Position numbers and translations under genes: made by a program. The notes under the pieces are model-generated. The model searched no databases. It was not told the origin of the DNA and worked only from the letters and a program-made list of their open reading frames with translations. Below are positions 1 through 10,527 of a DNA stretch of 43,328 nt, one piece after another. Within the stretch, counting starts at the first letter, position 1. Each line of letters begins with the position of its first letter. The DNA is from Gammaproteobacteria bacterium (GTDB taxonomy: Bacteria > Pseudomonadota > Gammaproteobacteria > Pseudomonadales > Azotimanducaceae). The DNA is taken from positions 1-43,328 of the forward strand of contig VYDB01000152.1 of NCBI GenBank assembly GCA_009843635.1, given 5' to 3'.

Positions 1-2
1 TG

Positions 3-755
3 CCCCCCCACTCAGGCGTCAGCCAAAGGCGCGGGGGTGCGAGTAGTTACAAGATCTTTTGCCTGGTGCGCACCGGCGATGGCGACAAGCCCCAGGCTGG
101 CATCACCTTTTTGATGTTCGACCTGGACTTGCCCGGCATCGAAATTCGGCCAATTTTAACCTTCGGCGGAGATCACGAGTTCAACCAGGTGTTCTTTTCC
201 GATGTCAGAGTGCCGAAGTCCGCTTTGCTCGGTGAAGAGAACAACGGCTGGACTGTTGCAAAGTACCTCCTTGTCGGTGAGCGAGCCCACAGCTACGCTG
301 CCGCCATACATGTATGCCTTGAGAGAACAAGGGAATTTGCCCGTCAAGCCCATACGCCAAGCTCAACACCTTTGCTGGAATGTCCGGAGTTCAGGGAAAA
401 ACTCGCCAGAATTGAAATCGAACTAGCAAGCCTCGATGCTTCGGAACAGAAGGTCTTTGACCTATTGAAACAAGACTTGGCGGCTGCTGCGGCACTGTCA
501 TCGGTTACCAAGATCCAGGGTACCGAGCTGCAGCAGCGAATGACCGAGCTCGCGGTTGAGACATTGGGATCCTATGCCGTTCCTGAACAGCCAATGCTGC
601 TGGAGCCTGGTTCGTTGGGAAATCTCATCGGAGAGCCCACGGCCCATACCTCGGTCGCAGTCTCGCAATACTTCTTCGACCGTGCAATCACACTCGCTGG
701 CGGCACGACGGAAGTGCAAAAGAATGTCATTGCAACCCGAGTGCTGGGGCTTTGA
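3..755 (+). CDS. Acyl-CoA dehydrogenase, C-terminal part (5' partial)
   Basis: This is the C-terminal half of an acyl-CoA dehydrogenase, an FAD enzyme that introduces the alpha-beta double bond into acyl-CoA. The frame is open to the left edge. From about position 48 it reads like the family's middle beta domain (KIFCLVRTG, then FGGDHEFNQVFFSDVRVP), followed by the helical C-terminal domain and the classic ending AGGTTEVQKNVIATRVLGL. The residues before position 48 do not resemble the usual family sequence, so the 5' part may be divergent, rearranged or an assembly edge. A GTG at 66 could start a shorter reading frame, but it would lie inside the beta domain and is unlikely to be the real start. 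The exact substrate cannot be told. The gene converges on dnaE2. Confidence 0.85.
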   Translation, partial: PPHSGVSQRRGGASSYKIFCLVRTGDGDKPQAGITFLMFDLDLPGIEIRPILTFGGDHEFNQVFFSDVRVPKSALLGEENNGWTVAKYLLVGERAHSYAAAIHVCLERTREFARQAHTPSSTPLLECPEFREKLARIEIELASLDASEQKVFDLLKQDLAAAAALSSVTKIQGTELQQRMTELAVETLGSYAVPEQPMLLEPGSLGNLIGEPTAHTSVAVSQYFFDRAITLAGGTTEVQKNVIATRVLGL

Positions 756-777
756 TCAATAAAGGTTCTTTCATGCG

Positions 778-817
778 CATGCGAGGGGTACCCCCTCGCG
801 CTCCCCGGCTGAGGGCT

Positions 818-820
<3 letters not shown>
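778..820. repeat. Short copy of palindromic repeat (outer stem plus tail)
   Basis: This stretch has the inverted repeat GCGAGGGG/CCCCTCGC (781-788 and 792-799), followed by a tail of about 19 bases ending in GGCTGAGGGCTC. The same stem and tail flank the 130-bp element at 1604-1734 inside dnaE2, so this looks like that element with its interior lost. It lies between the convergent acyl-CoA dehydrogenase and dnaE2 genes, and the dnaE2 stop codon (818-820) falls at its edge. The hairpin could also help end transcription, but no T-run follows it. Confidence 0.7.
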
Positions 821-4106
<3,286 letters not shown>

Positions 4107-4123
<17 letters not shown>

Positions 4124-5645
4124 GCAAATACCATTGTTCGGCTTCGTTGGAATCGAGGGTTCGGGGCCTAAACAGCCAACAACGGGCACCATCGGGATTC
4201 ATCGCGACGAAGTAATCGCGGCGCGCCGAATGGCTCGCCGTCGAAAGGGCGGATCCTTCCGGGGATTCCCACCAGCCGGTTTCAATGCGTTCGGGGCCGC
4301 TTAGGATTCGGTAGCGTTCGGGATTTACGGGATGGGGGGATTCGAGAAGCCACATGGGCCGCAGGAACGGGCACGCCGAATGGCTTCCCAATGGCTCTGC
4401 CGAAGGCGGCTGGGTTGTTTCCGGCAGGGTGGCGGGGCCGAGGGCGGTGGCGCATTCCGGGCGATGGTCATCAATCCGGCGCAAGGCTCGTACGGATTCA
4501 CCGTTGAGCCGTGCCGTCACCCGGTCCACGAAATCCATCGGCGCTTGGCACGCCGAAGTGCCCTCCCCCAACAGATCGCGATGCGTCGAACCGGTTTGGG
4601 CAATGGGTTCCACAGCATCGGCAACCAAGGACAGGCTCATCACCTCCGCCGGCAAATCGATTCTATCCAAGGCCAAGGCGCTGATCTCCAGCAGGAGGTT
4701 GGCCCGAATTCGGGGTTGGGCGAAGCGCACGGGCAGTGCTGTGGAACGGCTCGCCGAATGGCACGCCGAACGGCCAGCCAAGGGTTTAAAGAACCAGCGC
4801 AGGGTGCGCGCGCCGAGCTGCCGGGCGGTCAGCCAAGCTTCAAGCTCCACCGCCAAGCGGCGCATGGGCAGGCGCAGAACCTTCTTGCTGGAAACCGATT
4901 CAAGCAGGTGCATCGAACTGCGAAAGCGTTCCCGCAACGGCTCCGGGGCGCGGGGGTCGGGAACGGCGCCGGTGAGCTTGCCCAGGGTTTCGACCAAGCC
5001 GGGGCCAAAGCGCTTGCCGAGTTCGTGACGGGGCAGCCGGATCAGCGAACCGACCTCAAAAAGGCCCATGTCGGCCAAGCGCTCGATGCTGCGGGCTTCG
5101 ATTTCGGTGCAGGCGATCGGTGCGCCGGCCAAGGCTTCGCAAGCCCTTTGCGTCAATTCCGCTCGATCCGGAAAATCCGATAAGGGCGCTTCCAATCCCG
5201 CTTTGGCCAAAGCCAAGGCGGCGGCGGGCGTATGGGCAGCCGCCAAGGCAGCGCCATGCCCTAGGCGTCGAACGGCCCGGCGCAGGCGACCCAGCAACGG
5301 CCCCAAGCCCTCAAACAAGTTAAGGCTGCCTTCCACCTCAAGCAGCAAGGCGGCCGGGGGCGCCACGCTGACCGTTGGGGTGAAGCGGTGCGCCATGGTC
5401 GCCAGGACGCGCAGGCGCTCGATCTCCGCAGCCGGGTCGCGCTCGAAATGGATCAATTGCGGGGCGACGCTCAAGGCCGTCGCCAAACTGGCGCCGACGG
5501 CGACGCCGGCGCTGCGCGCCCGGTCATCGACGAGGCGCACCCGTCCGTCTTCCGCCAGAACCATGGGCTGTTGGACGCCGTGCGGCTGGCGGCGCTGAAA
5601 AATCTCCAAACCAAGCTGGGGCAGATGCGCGGCCACCCACAGCAT
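4107..5645 (-). CDS. imuB: ImuB, DinB-like mutasome hub protein
   Basis: ImuB is a Y-family polymerase homologue without polymerase activity that links DnaE2 and ImuA to the replication clamp. The N-terminus (MLWVAAHLPQLGLEIF) and following stretches (VLAEDGRVRLVDDRARSAG, SLATALSVAPQL, RFTPTVSVAPPAALLLEVEGS) match the family. The Y-family acidic active-site residues are not evident, as expected. The ATG at 5645 lies two bases after the imuA stop; a TTG at 5663 overlapping imuA is an alternative. The C-terminal half is interrupted by extra segments rich in HSA/SAC, such as GRSACHSASRST, where the family normally has none. These are encoded by copies of a 12-bp repeat, all in frame. It ends inside the start of dnaE2. 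Confidence 0.92.
4220..4243. repeat. 12-bp in-frame repeat units in imuB (site A)
   Basis: A unit GGCGCGCCGAAT (4220-4231) is followed by a degenerate second unit GGCTCGCCGTCG. The plus-strand consensus is GGCNCGCCGAAN. It encodes the SALSTASHSA insertion just before RRDYFVAMNPDG of ImuB. Confidence 0.6.
4370..4408. repeat. 12-bp in-frame repeat unit in imuB (site B)
   Basis: The unit GGCACGCCGAAT (4370-4381) is followed by two degenerate relatives of 11 and 13 bases. It encodes AEPLGSHSACP, inserted before the family segment LRPMWLLESPHPV of ImuB. Confidence 0.6.
4547..4564. repeat. 12-bp repeat unit in imuB (site D)
   Basis: This is one unit, GGCACGCCGAAG (4547-4558). The bases GGCAC...GTGCC here also form a short palindrome. 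It encodes GTSACQAP in ImuB. Confidence 0.5.
4748..4774. repeat. Two tandem 12-bp repeat units in imuB (site C)
   Basis: Two adjacent units, GGCTCGCCGAAT (4748-4759) and GGCACGCCGAAC (4760-4771), are followed by GGC. They encode GRSACHSASRS in the middle of ImuB. Two exact-length tandem units make this the clearest copy of the repeat. Confidence 0.65.
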
Positions 5646-5647
5646 GG

Positions 5648-6370
5648 CTATCGGCAGCGCCAAAGTCGAAGCAAGGCTTCCGAGTCATCCATAGCCGCCA
5701 ACTCCAAGGGCAGGTCGTCGATGCCCCAGCCGCCGCGTCGCTTGAGGATCGAGAGCAGCAGACGCCGCGCTTCACCTTCCGCAGCCGGGGCGGCGCGGAT
5801 GCGCAGCCGCAACTCCGCCGCGGAAGGGTTGCGGGACGCTAGGCCGGGACGAAACAGAACGGCCCAAGAGCGTCCTTGTTGAGCGCGCAAATGCATGCGC
5901 CGCAAGTCGGGAATGCGCAGGCAGCGCTCATCGAGCCAAGCCAGCACGGCGCTGCAAGCTCCCGACTCCAAGGATTGCTCAAGCGCCCACAGCGCATCTT
6001 GGCCACTGGAGTCCGCCTGGCCAGTGCGAATCAACAGCATTTTGCCCACATCGATGCCCGCCGCCGCCAAGCCGGGCGCGTGGGGCATGAAGGGCGGATT
6101 GATCCAAGTGATCCAGCGTGCCTGCTCACGGCTCAAACGAGCCAAGCCGGGCGCTACGAGGCCGAGTTCGCCAATGCCCGCGCTATCACAGAGAATTTCG
6201 CTTAAGGCAGCTTGCGGCCAGCCTTGGCCAGGCAGCAGCCGGTCAAGCTGATCGAATCCCGTGGGTATCCCAGCCGATTGCTCCGCGCAGGTCTGGCCGG
6301 GCAGGTCTCGGGCGCGCCAGAGTTCGGCAGAGGATAGAAGCTGTCGCAGCTGTCGTGGATTGCAGGTCAA
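5648..6370 (-). CDS. imuA: ImuA, RecA-like mutasome accessory protein
   Basis: ImuA is the RecA/SulA-like first member of the ImuA-ImuB-DnaE2 cassette and is needed for damage-induced mutagenesis. The family segments IPTGFDQLDRLLPGQGWPQ, ALSEILCDSAGIGELGLV, WITWINPPFMPHAPGLAAAGID and the C-terminal RRLLLSILKRRGGWGIDDLPLEL are all visible. Its 240 residues are normal for ImuA. The only available start is TTG at 6370; in frame, the next stop upstream is at about 6395 with no ATG or GTG between. A LexA-like site begins only five bases upstream of this start, so the transcript may be nearly leaderless, or the start may be misplaced. It is directly upstream of imuB, with a two-base gap to imuB's ATG. 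Confidence 0.9.
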   Translation of the reverse strand: MTCNPRQLRQLLSSAELWRARDLPGQTCAEQSAGIPTGFDQLDRLLPGQGWPQAALSEILCDSAGIGELGLVAPGLARLSREQARWITWINPPFMPHAPGLAAAGIDVGKMLLIRTGQADSSGQDALWALEQSLESGACSAVLAWLDERCLRIPDLRRMHLRAQQGRSWAVLFRPGLASRNPSAAELRLRIRAAPAAEGEARRLLLSILKRRGGWGIDDLPLELAAMDDSEALLRLWRCR

Positions 6371-6374
6371 AATA

Positions 6375-6390
6375 CTGGTTTTGCATACAG
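6375..6390. promoter_or_regulatory. Candidate LexA (SOS) box upstream of imuA
   Basis: CTGGTTTTGCATACAG fits the CTG-N10-CAG spacing of the gammaproteobacterial LexA box and has an AT-rich centre. It lies immediately upstream of imuA, which is LexA-controlled in the organisms where the cassette has been studied. It is a single site read by eye; no matrix score was computed. Confidence 0.55.
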
Positions 6391-6406
6391 TTTTTCAGTA
6401 GAATAA

Positions 6407-6422
6407 CTGTATTTACAGCCAG
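6407..6422. promoter_or_regulatory. Second candidate LexA-like site
   Basis: CTGTATTTACAGCCAG also has CTG-N10-CAG spacing and contains the dyad CTGTA/TACAG at 6407-6418. The dyad spacing is shorter than a standard box. It lies in the 72-bp gap between imuA and the DUF1761 gene and may be part of the imu operon promoter. Confidence 0.35.
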
Positions 6423-6442
6423 CATCAAGGCCCCAAAGACAA

Positions 6443-6847
6443 TCAGGGCCAAACCCCCAAAATGCCGCCCATGATGATGCTGTAAACCACCCGGTAGCCG
6501 GACTGAATCAAAAACAGGGGCATTCCCCAGCCGCAAAAAGCGGTGTCCGACGCCATGCCTGTGGCGATGAAGCCGATGCCCACCAGCGCGCCCATGGCCA
6601 ACCCGCCGCCCAAGGTGGCTAGCCCTAAGCCGTTCATCAGCATTGCCAGCACGATGCAGGTCAACAGCGCCGTGAAAAAGCTGACGATGAAGGGCATCGG
6701 AGACGGTTTAAGGTCATCCGCGCTCTTGCCGATCGCCGCCAACCACGCCTTGCCGAAGACCGGCCCGTACCAGATGCCGCCGAGCACGAAGGCGGCGGCG
6801 GTGGCCACCAGAATCGCCCACCAGTTGAGGCCCGAAAAGTCCAGCAT
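6443..6847 (-). CDS. DUF1761 family membrane protein
   Basis: This 134-residue, very hydrophobic protein has about four membrane segments. It starts MLDFSGLNWWAILVATAAAFVLGGIWYGPVFGKAWL, which is the recognisable N-terminus of the DUF1761 family, whose function is unknown. The start at 6847 is supported by a strong GGGAGG ribosome binding site about eight bases upstream. It is transcribed divergently from the methyltransferase at 6903, and its 3' end faces the imuA promoter region. It is probably unrelated to the imu operon. Confidence 0.85.
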   Translation of the reverse strand: MLDFSGLNWWAILVATAAAFVLGGIWYGPVFGKAWLAAIGKSADDLKPSPMPFIVSFFTALLTCIVLAMLMNGLGLATLGGGLAMGALVGIGFIATGMASDTAFCGWGMPLFLIQSGYRVVYSIIMGGILGVWP

Positions 6848-6888
6848 GTCCGCAAATCCTCCCGTCCGATTAACCCGCCCAATTTACT

Positions 6889-6894
6889 TATAAT
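6889..6894 (+). promoter_or_regulatory. TATAAT -10 box, probably for a near-leaderless transcript
   Basis: A perfect TATAAT ends eight bases before the ATG of the methyltransferase. With normal start-site spacing the transcript would begin at or within a few bases of the ATG, and no ribosome binding site is visible. No good -35 is seen. Confidence 0.4.
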
Positions 6895-6902
6895 CGCCCG
6901 CC

Positions 6903-7481
6903 ATGAGCAAGGCCGACCAGGCGAAGTGGGATGAGCGCTACCGCGCCGGTGCCTTTGCCGAACGCACCCACCCCAGTGCCCTGCTCGAAGACTGGATCGG
7001 CCGACTGCCATGCGGGCGGGCCTTGGACCTCGCCTGCGGCGCGGGCCGCAACAGCCTGTTTCTGGCCCGCCACGGATTCGAGGTGACGGGCATTGACGTC
7101 TCAAGCGAAGGGCTTAAGCGGGCCGCCGCCAGCGCGGAGCGCGAAGGCTTGGAAGTGACTTGGATGCGGCATGACTTGGACGACAGCCTTGCCCTGTCCG
7201 GCCCATTCGACGTGGTTTGCCTGTTCCGCTATCTCAATGCGGATGTCATTCGACGATTGCCCAGCCTGCTGGCCACCGACGGCATCTTGATCGTCGAAGA
7301 GCACTTGGCAACCGACCAGCCCGTCGCAGGCCCTTCCAACCCCGCGTTCTGCGTCCAACCCGGCGAACTGCGCCGCCTGTTGCCGGGGCTTGATGTCCTC
7401 CACCAAGAGGAAGGGATCATCGCCGACCCGGACGGCAGGCAGGTGGCGATTGCGCGGCTGGTCGGCTCATCAACTCGTTAG
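6903..7481 (+). CDS. Class I SAM-dependent methyltransferase
   Basis: This is a 192-residue Rossmann-fold methyltransferase. Motif I is ALDLACGAGRNSLFLARHG (about residues 40-58), followed by the acidic strand VTGIDVSSEG that binds the SAM ribose and by FDVVCLFRYLN. The N-terminus (KWDERYRAGAF) resembles small TehB-like methyltransferases, but the substrate is unknown. The ATG at 6903 follows closely on a TATAAT, so the mRNA may have almost no leader. Its stop overlaps the stop of the convergent cytochrome gene by three bases. Confidence 0.88.
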   Translation: MSKADQAKWDERYRAGAFAERTHPSALLEDWIGRLPCGRALDLACGAGRNSLFLARHGFEVTGIDVSSEGLKRAAASAEREGLEVTWMRHDLDDSLALSGPFDVVCLFRYLNADVIRRLPSLLATDGILIVEEHLATDQPVAGPSNPAFCVQPGELRRLLPGLDVLHQEEGIIADPDGRQVAIARLVGSSTR

Positions 7482-9640
7482 TTCAACCGCCTTCGATACG
7501 CCGCCATTCGCTCTTCGAGCTGCAGATCCCGAGCGATGCCAAACGCGGCACGCAGCAGCCGCTGATCGTTGGGCCAGCGGCTTAAGGCCTCGTCCGCCAC
7601 CTCGAGCGCTCGCTCCGATTGATTCGCCGAATGCAGGGCCACTGCGTAAACGTAGGCGTATTGCGCGACGCTGGGCGCCAGCCGAACGGCTTCGGCGAAC
7701 AGCGCCAAGGCCTCAAGGTCCCGGTCTTGACGGACCAGCCACAGTCCCTTGGCCAAATTCGCCTCCGGAGAATCCGGCGTCGTTCTTAGAGCCCGCAGCA
7801 GCAGTTCACCCCCTTCGCCGTCCCTGCCGGTCGCACGGTAGAGGTCAGCCAGGTTCAGCATGGCCGGCACCCATTGCGCATTGAGCCTGAGCGCTTCGCC
7901 GAAGGCGGCTTCCGCCCGGGCCGGCGCTCCGATGGCCAATTGCACATTGCCGATGTTGGTCTGCGCTTCGGCGCGGTCAGCATTGAACGCTTGAATGTCG
8001 AGATACTCCGCAATGCCAGCTTCGAGCCTGGCTCGCTCTCCCCCGGTCAAGCCGTTCAACATCGGAGCCAGCAGCGGCACCGCCTCCACGCGCACGGCCA
8101 AGCGCGCATCGCCGAGCAGGTGCCGGACTTCCCGCCAGCGACGCTCGGGAGGCCATCGGGCCGCGCCGCGCAAAGCGCCGATGCGAACCAACGGGTGGGC
8201 GTCATGCAGCCCTACTTCCAAGGCCAGCCCGCTCGCAGCGCGATCGTAGGCTGCCATCAGCGACAGGGCCGTGGCCCTTACAACGGCAGGCTGTTCAGAA
8301 TCGCCAGCAACGGCCACCAAAGGCTGCTCTGCCTCGCCGATGCCGGCGCGGGCAGCAGCGAACACCGGACCGAAGTGGTCTCTCGACGGTGGGCCAAAGG
8401 CCTCTTCAAGCACGGCCTGCGCCCACTCCGGACCCCGACCCTGATGGCAGCCGGTGCAGGCATCGGGGGCGTTCGTGACCGCATTCAAATCCGGGCGCGG
8501 CACCCGCAAGCTATGGTCTCGACGATCATCGACCACCATGTAGGTGCGGGCTGGCATGTGGCAATTGACGCACTGCGCACCGGGGCTGCTGGGTTCGTGC
8601 AGATGATGGCGCGCACTGTCGTAGCGACCGAGCGGCAGGCTCGGGAAATCCGGATGGCCCGCCTCGTTATGACATCCCACGCACAGCGCGTTGCCTTCGG
8701 CGCGCAGCTCTGCCGAGTGCGGTTCGTGGCAGTCGCCGCAGGTTACGCCCGCTTCATGCATCCGGCTTTGCAGGAAGGAGCCATAGACATAGACCTCATC
8801 CAGGATCTGTCCATCCGCGTGGTAGAGGCCTGCATCAAGCAGCGCGGGTGAGTAGTGGTCGAAGTAGCTGCGCTGCGGCGCAAAGCCGTCGGCCAGTTGG
8901 CTGCGGCGGCTGTGGCACGGCGCACAGGCGGTGATTTCGGCCGGCTGGTCACGCAGCCAAGCGAGCGCTGGCCTAGCGCTCCCCGCCGACGGAGCCGCGT
9001 GGGCGGAGCCGGGACCGTGACAGGCTTCGCAGCCCACGGACACCTCGGCAAACGCGGTCTCGTATCGACGGGCCTCGGCATCATAGCCCTTGGACACCGC
9101 GGTCGAATGGCAATCCGCGCACATGAAGTTCCAATTGTGGCTCGGTTGGGTCCAGTGCAGAACATCGTCATGGCCGACGTTCTCGCCGGGGCGCAGATGG
9201 ATCCAACGGCCTCGGTCCGCATCCCAAGCGACGTTGGAGGCTTGCAGGCGGCCATCGGGCAAAGGCAGCAGGTATTGCTGCAACGGCTCGACGCCGAAGG
9301 TGTAGCGCACCGCAAAGCTCGCCATCTGACCATCCGGCCCTTCAGTGCGGATCGCATAGCGTCCATCGGCCTTTAGAAATTCCGTCAATCCCTCGCCATG
9401 ACGGAGAACGGCGCCGTCAAAGTCGCCGACCACCGTTGCCGGCGAAGGCACGGCCATGGCCAACTGATGGTGGGAGCCGAGCCAAGCGTCGTGCTGCGCC
9501 TCATGGCATCCGGCGCAGGCGGCGGAGCCCACGTATTCCGCGACCTTTGCCGAAGCGTTCGGGGGCACTGGAGCCGGAGCGTCGTCGCAGCCTGCGGTGG
9601 CCAAGGCCAGCAACGCACAAGCCAATCCTCGCCGCTGCAT
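7478..9640 (-). CDS. Octaheme c-type cytochrome lipoprotein with TPR domain
   Basis: This is an exported protein of about 720 residues. Starting at the ATG at 9640 gives a signal sequence ending in a lipobox-like TAGC, with the lipidated Cys near residue 18; a start at 9697 would place this inside the protein. Eight CxxCH heme-binding motifs are present: CAGCH, CADCH, CEACH, CAPCH, CGDCH, CVGCH, CVNCH and CTGCH. The C-terminal third contains TPR-like repeats (AQTNIGNVQLAIGAPARAEAAFGEALRLN and others). The architecture matches multiheme cytochromes of the c554/doubled-CxxCH group found as periplasmic electron carriers. The electron donor or acceptor cannot be told. Heme attachment would depend on the Ccm system, part of which lies at the right end of the window. 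Confidence 0.9.
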   Translation of the reverse strand: MQRRGLACALLALATAGCDDAPAPVPPNASAKVAEYVGSAACAGCHEAQHDAWLGSHHQLAMAVPSPATVVGDFDGAVLRHGEGLTEFLKADGRYAIRTEGPDGQMASFAVRYTFGVEPLQQYLLPLPDGRLQASNVAWDADRGRWIHLRPGENVGHDDVLHWTQPSHNWNFMCADCHSTAVSKGYDAEARRYETAFAEVSVGCEACHGPGSAHAAPSAGSARPALAWLRDQPAEITACAPCHSRRSQLADGFAPQRSYFDHYSPALLDAGLYHADGQILDEVYVYGSFLQSRMHEAGVTCGDCHEPHSAELRAEGNALCVGCHNEAGHPDFPSLPLGRYDSARHHLHEPSSPGAQCVNCHMPARTYMVVDDRRDHSLRVPRPDLNAVTNAPDACTGCHQGRGPEWAQAVLEEAFGPPSRDHFGPVFAAARAGIGEAEQPLVAVAGDSEQPAVVRATALSLMAAYDRAASGLALEVGLHDAHPLVRIGALRGAARWPPERRWREVRHLLGDARLAVRVEAVPLLAPMLNGLTGGERARLEAGIAEYLDIQAFNADRAEAQTNIGNVQLAIGAPARAEAAFGEALRLNAQWVPAMLNLADLYRATGRDGEGGELLLRALRTTPDSPEANLAKGLWLVRQDRDLEALALFAEAVRLAPSVAQYAYVYAVALHSANQSERALEVADEALSRWPNDQRLLRAAFGIARDLQLEERMAAYRRRLN

Positions 9641-9695
9641 TGCAACCCAAGCTGCGGCGCGGCTAAATGGAAGCCCTTTCATCCCTGAGACCGCC

Positions 9696-10514
9696 ATGCC
9701 CTACCCGTCCAAACTCTACCAAGGCTACGAACGCCTGAAATTCGACTATCCTGCCGACCGCATTCTGCGCATCACCATCAGCAGACCGGAAAAATACAAC
9801 GCCTTGGACATCATCGGCCACCGCGAGTTGACCTACGTTTGGCGCGAGGTGGACGCTGACGACGGCATCGACTGCGTGGTGCTCACTGGCGAGGGCAAGG
9901 CGTTCTCCGCCGGCGGCGACTTCGGCATGATCGAGCAAATGACCACCGACTACCGCACCTTGGCCAACACTTGGAAGGAGGCCAAGGATCTGGTGTACAA
10001 CCTCATCAACTGCGGCAAGCCCACCATCTCCTCAATCAATGGCCCGGCGGTGGGCGCCGGCCTGGTGGCGGCCCTGCTGTGCGACATCTCCATCGCTGCC
10101 AAGTCGGTGTTCATCACCGACGGCCACACTCGCTTGGGCGTCGCTGCGGGCGATCACGCCGTCATCCTCTGGCCACTGCTCTGCGGCATGGCCAAGGCCA
10201 AATACTACTTGATGACCTGCGACCGGATGCCCGCCGAGGAGGCCGAACGGATCGGCCTGCTGTCGATGTGCGTCGACGACGACGAACTTGAGGTCAAGAC
10301 CATGGAAGTGGCCGCCAAGATCGCCAGCGGCGCGCCCAACGCCATCCGCTGGACCAAGTACGCCCTCAACAACTGGCTGCGCATGGCCGGCCCCAGCTTC
10401 GACGCCTCCACGGCCCTCGAAATGCTCGGCTTTCTCGGACCGGAGGGCCGCGAGGGCCTGCAGGCGCTGCAGGAGAAGCGGGCGCCGGACTTTCCCAAGG
10501 ACTCGCCCATCTGA
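9696..10514 (+). CDS. Enoyl-CoA hydratase/isomerase family protein
   Basis: This 272-residue crotonase-fold protein acts on acyl-CoA thioesters. The oxyanion-hole segments are clear: [12 protein letters not shown] and [21 protein letters not shown]. The region holding the usual hydratase glutamates reads [18 protein letters not shown], with Asp-His instead, so the reaction may not be classical enoyl-CoA hydration. The ATG at 9696 is chosen because [16 protein letters not shown] begins the fold; the frame runs open further upstream but overlaps the divergent cytochrome. The next gene starts 13 bases downstream on the same strand. Confidence 0.9.
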   Translation: MPYPSKLYQGYERLKFDYPADRILRITISRPEKYNALDIIGHRELTYVWREVDADDGIDCVVLTGEGKAFSAGGDFGMIEQMTTDYRTLANTWKEAKDLVYNLINCGKPTISSINGPAVGAGLVAALLCDISIAAKSVFITDGHTRLGVAAGDHAVILWPLLCGMAKAKYYLMTCDRMPAEEAERIGLLSMCVDDDELEVKTMEVAAKIASGAPNAIRWTKYALNNWLRMAGPSFDASTALEMLGFLGPEGREGLQALQEKRAPDFPKDSPI

Positions 10515-10527
10515 CCTGGTGCTCCCC

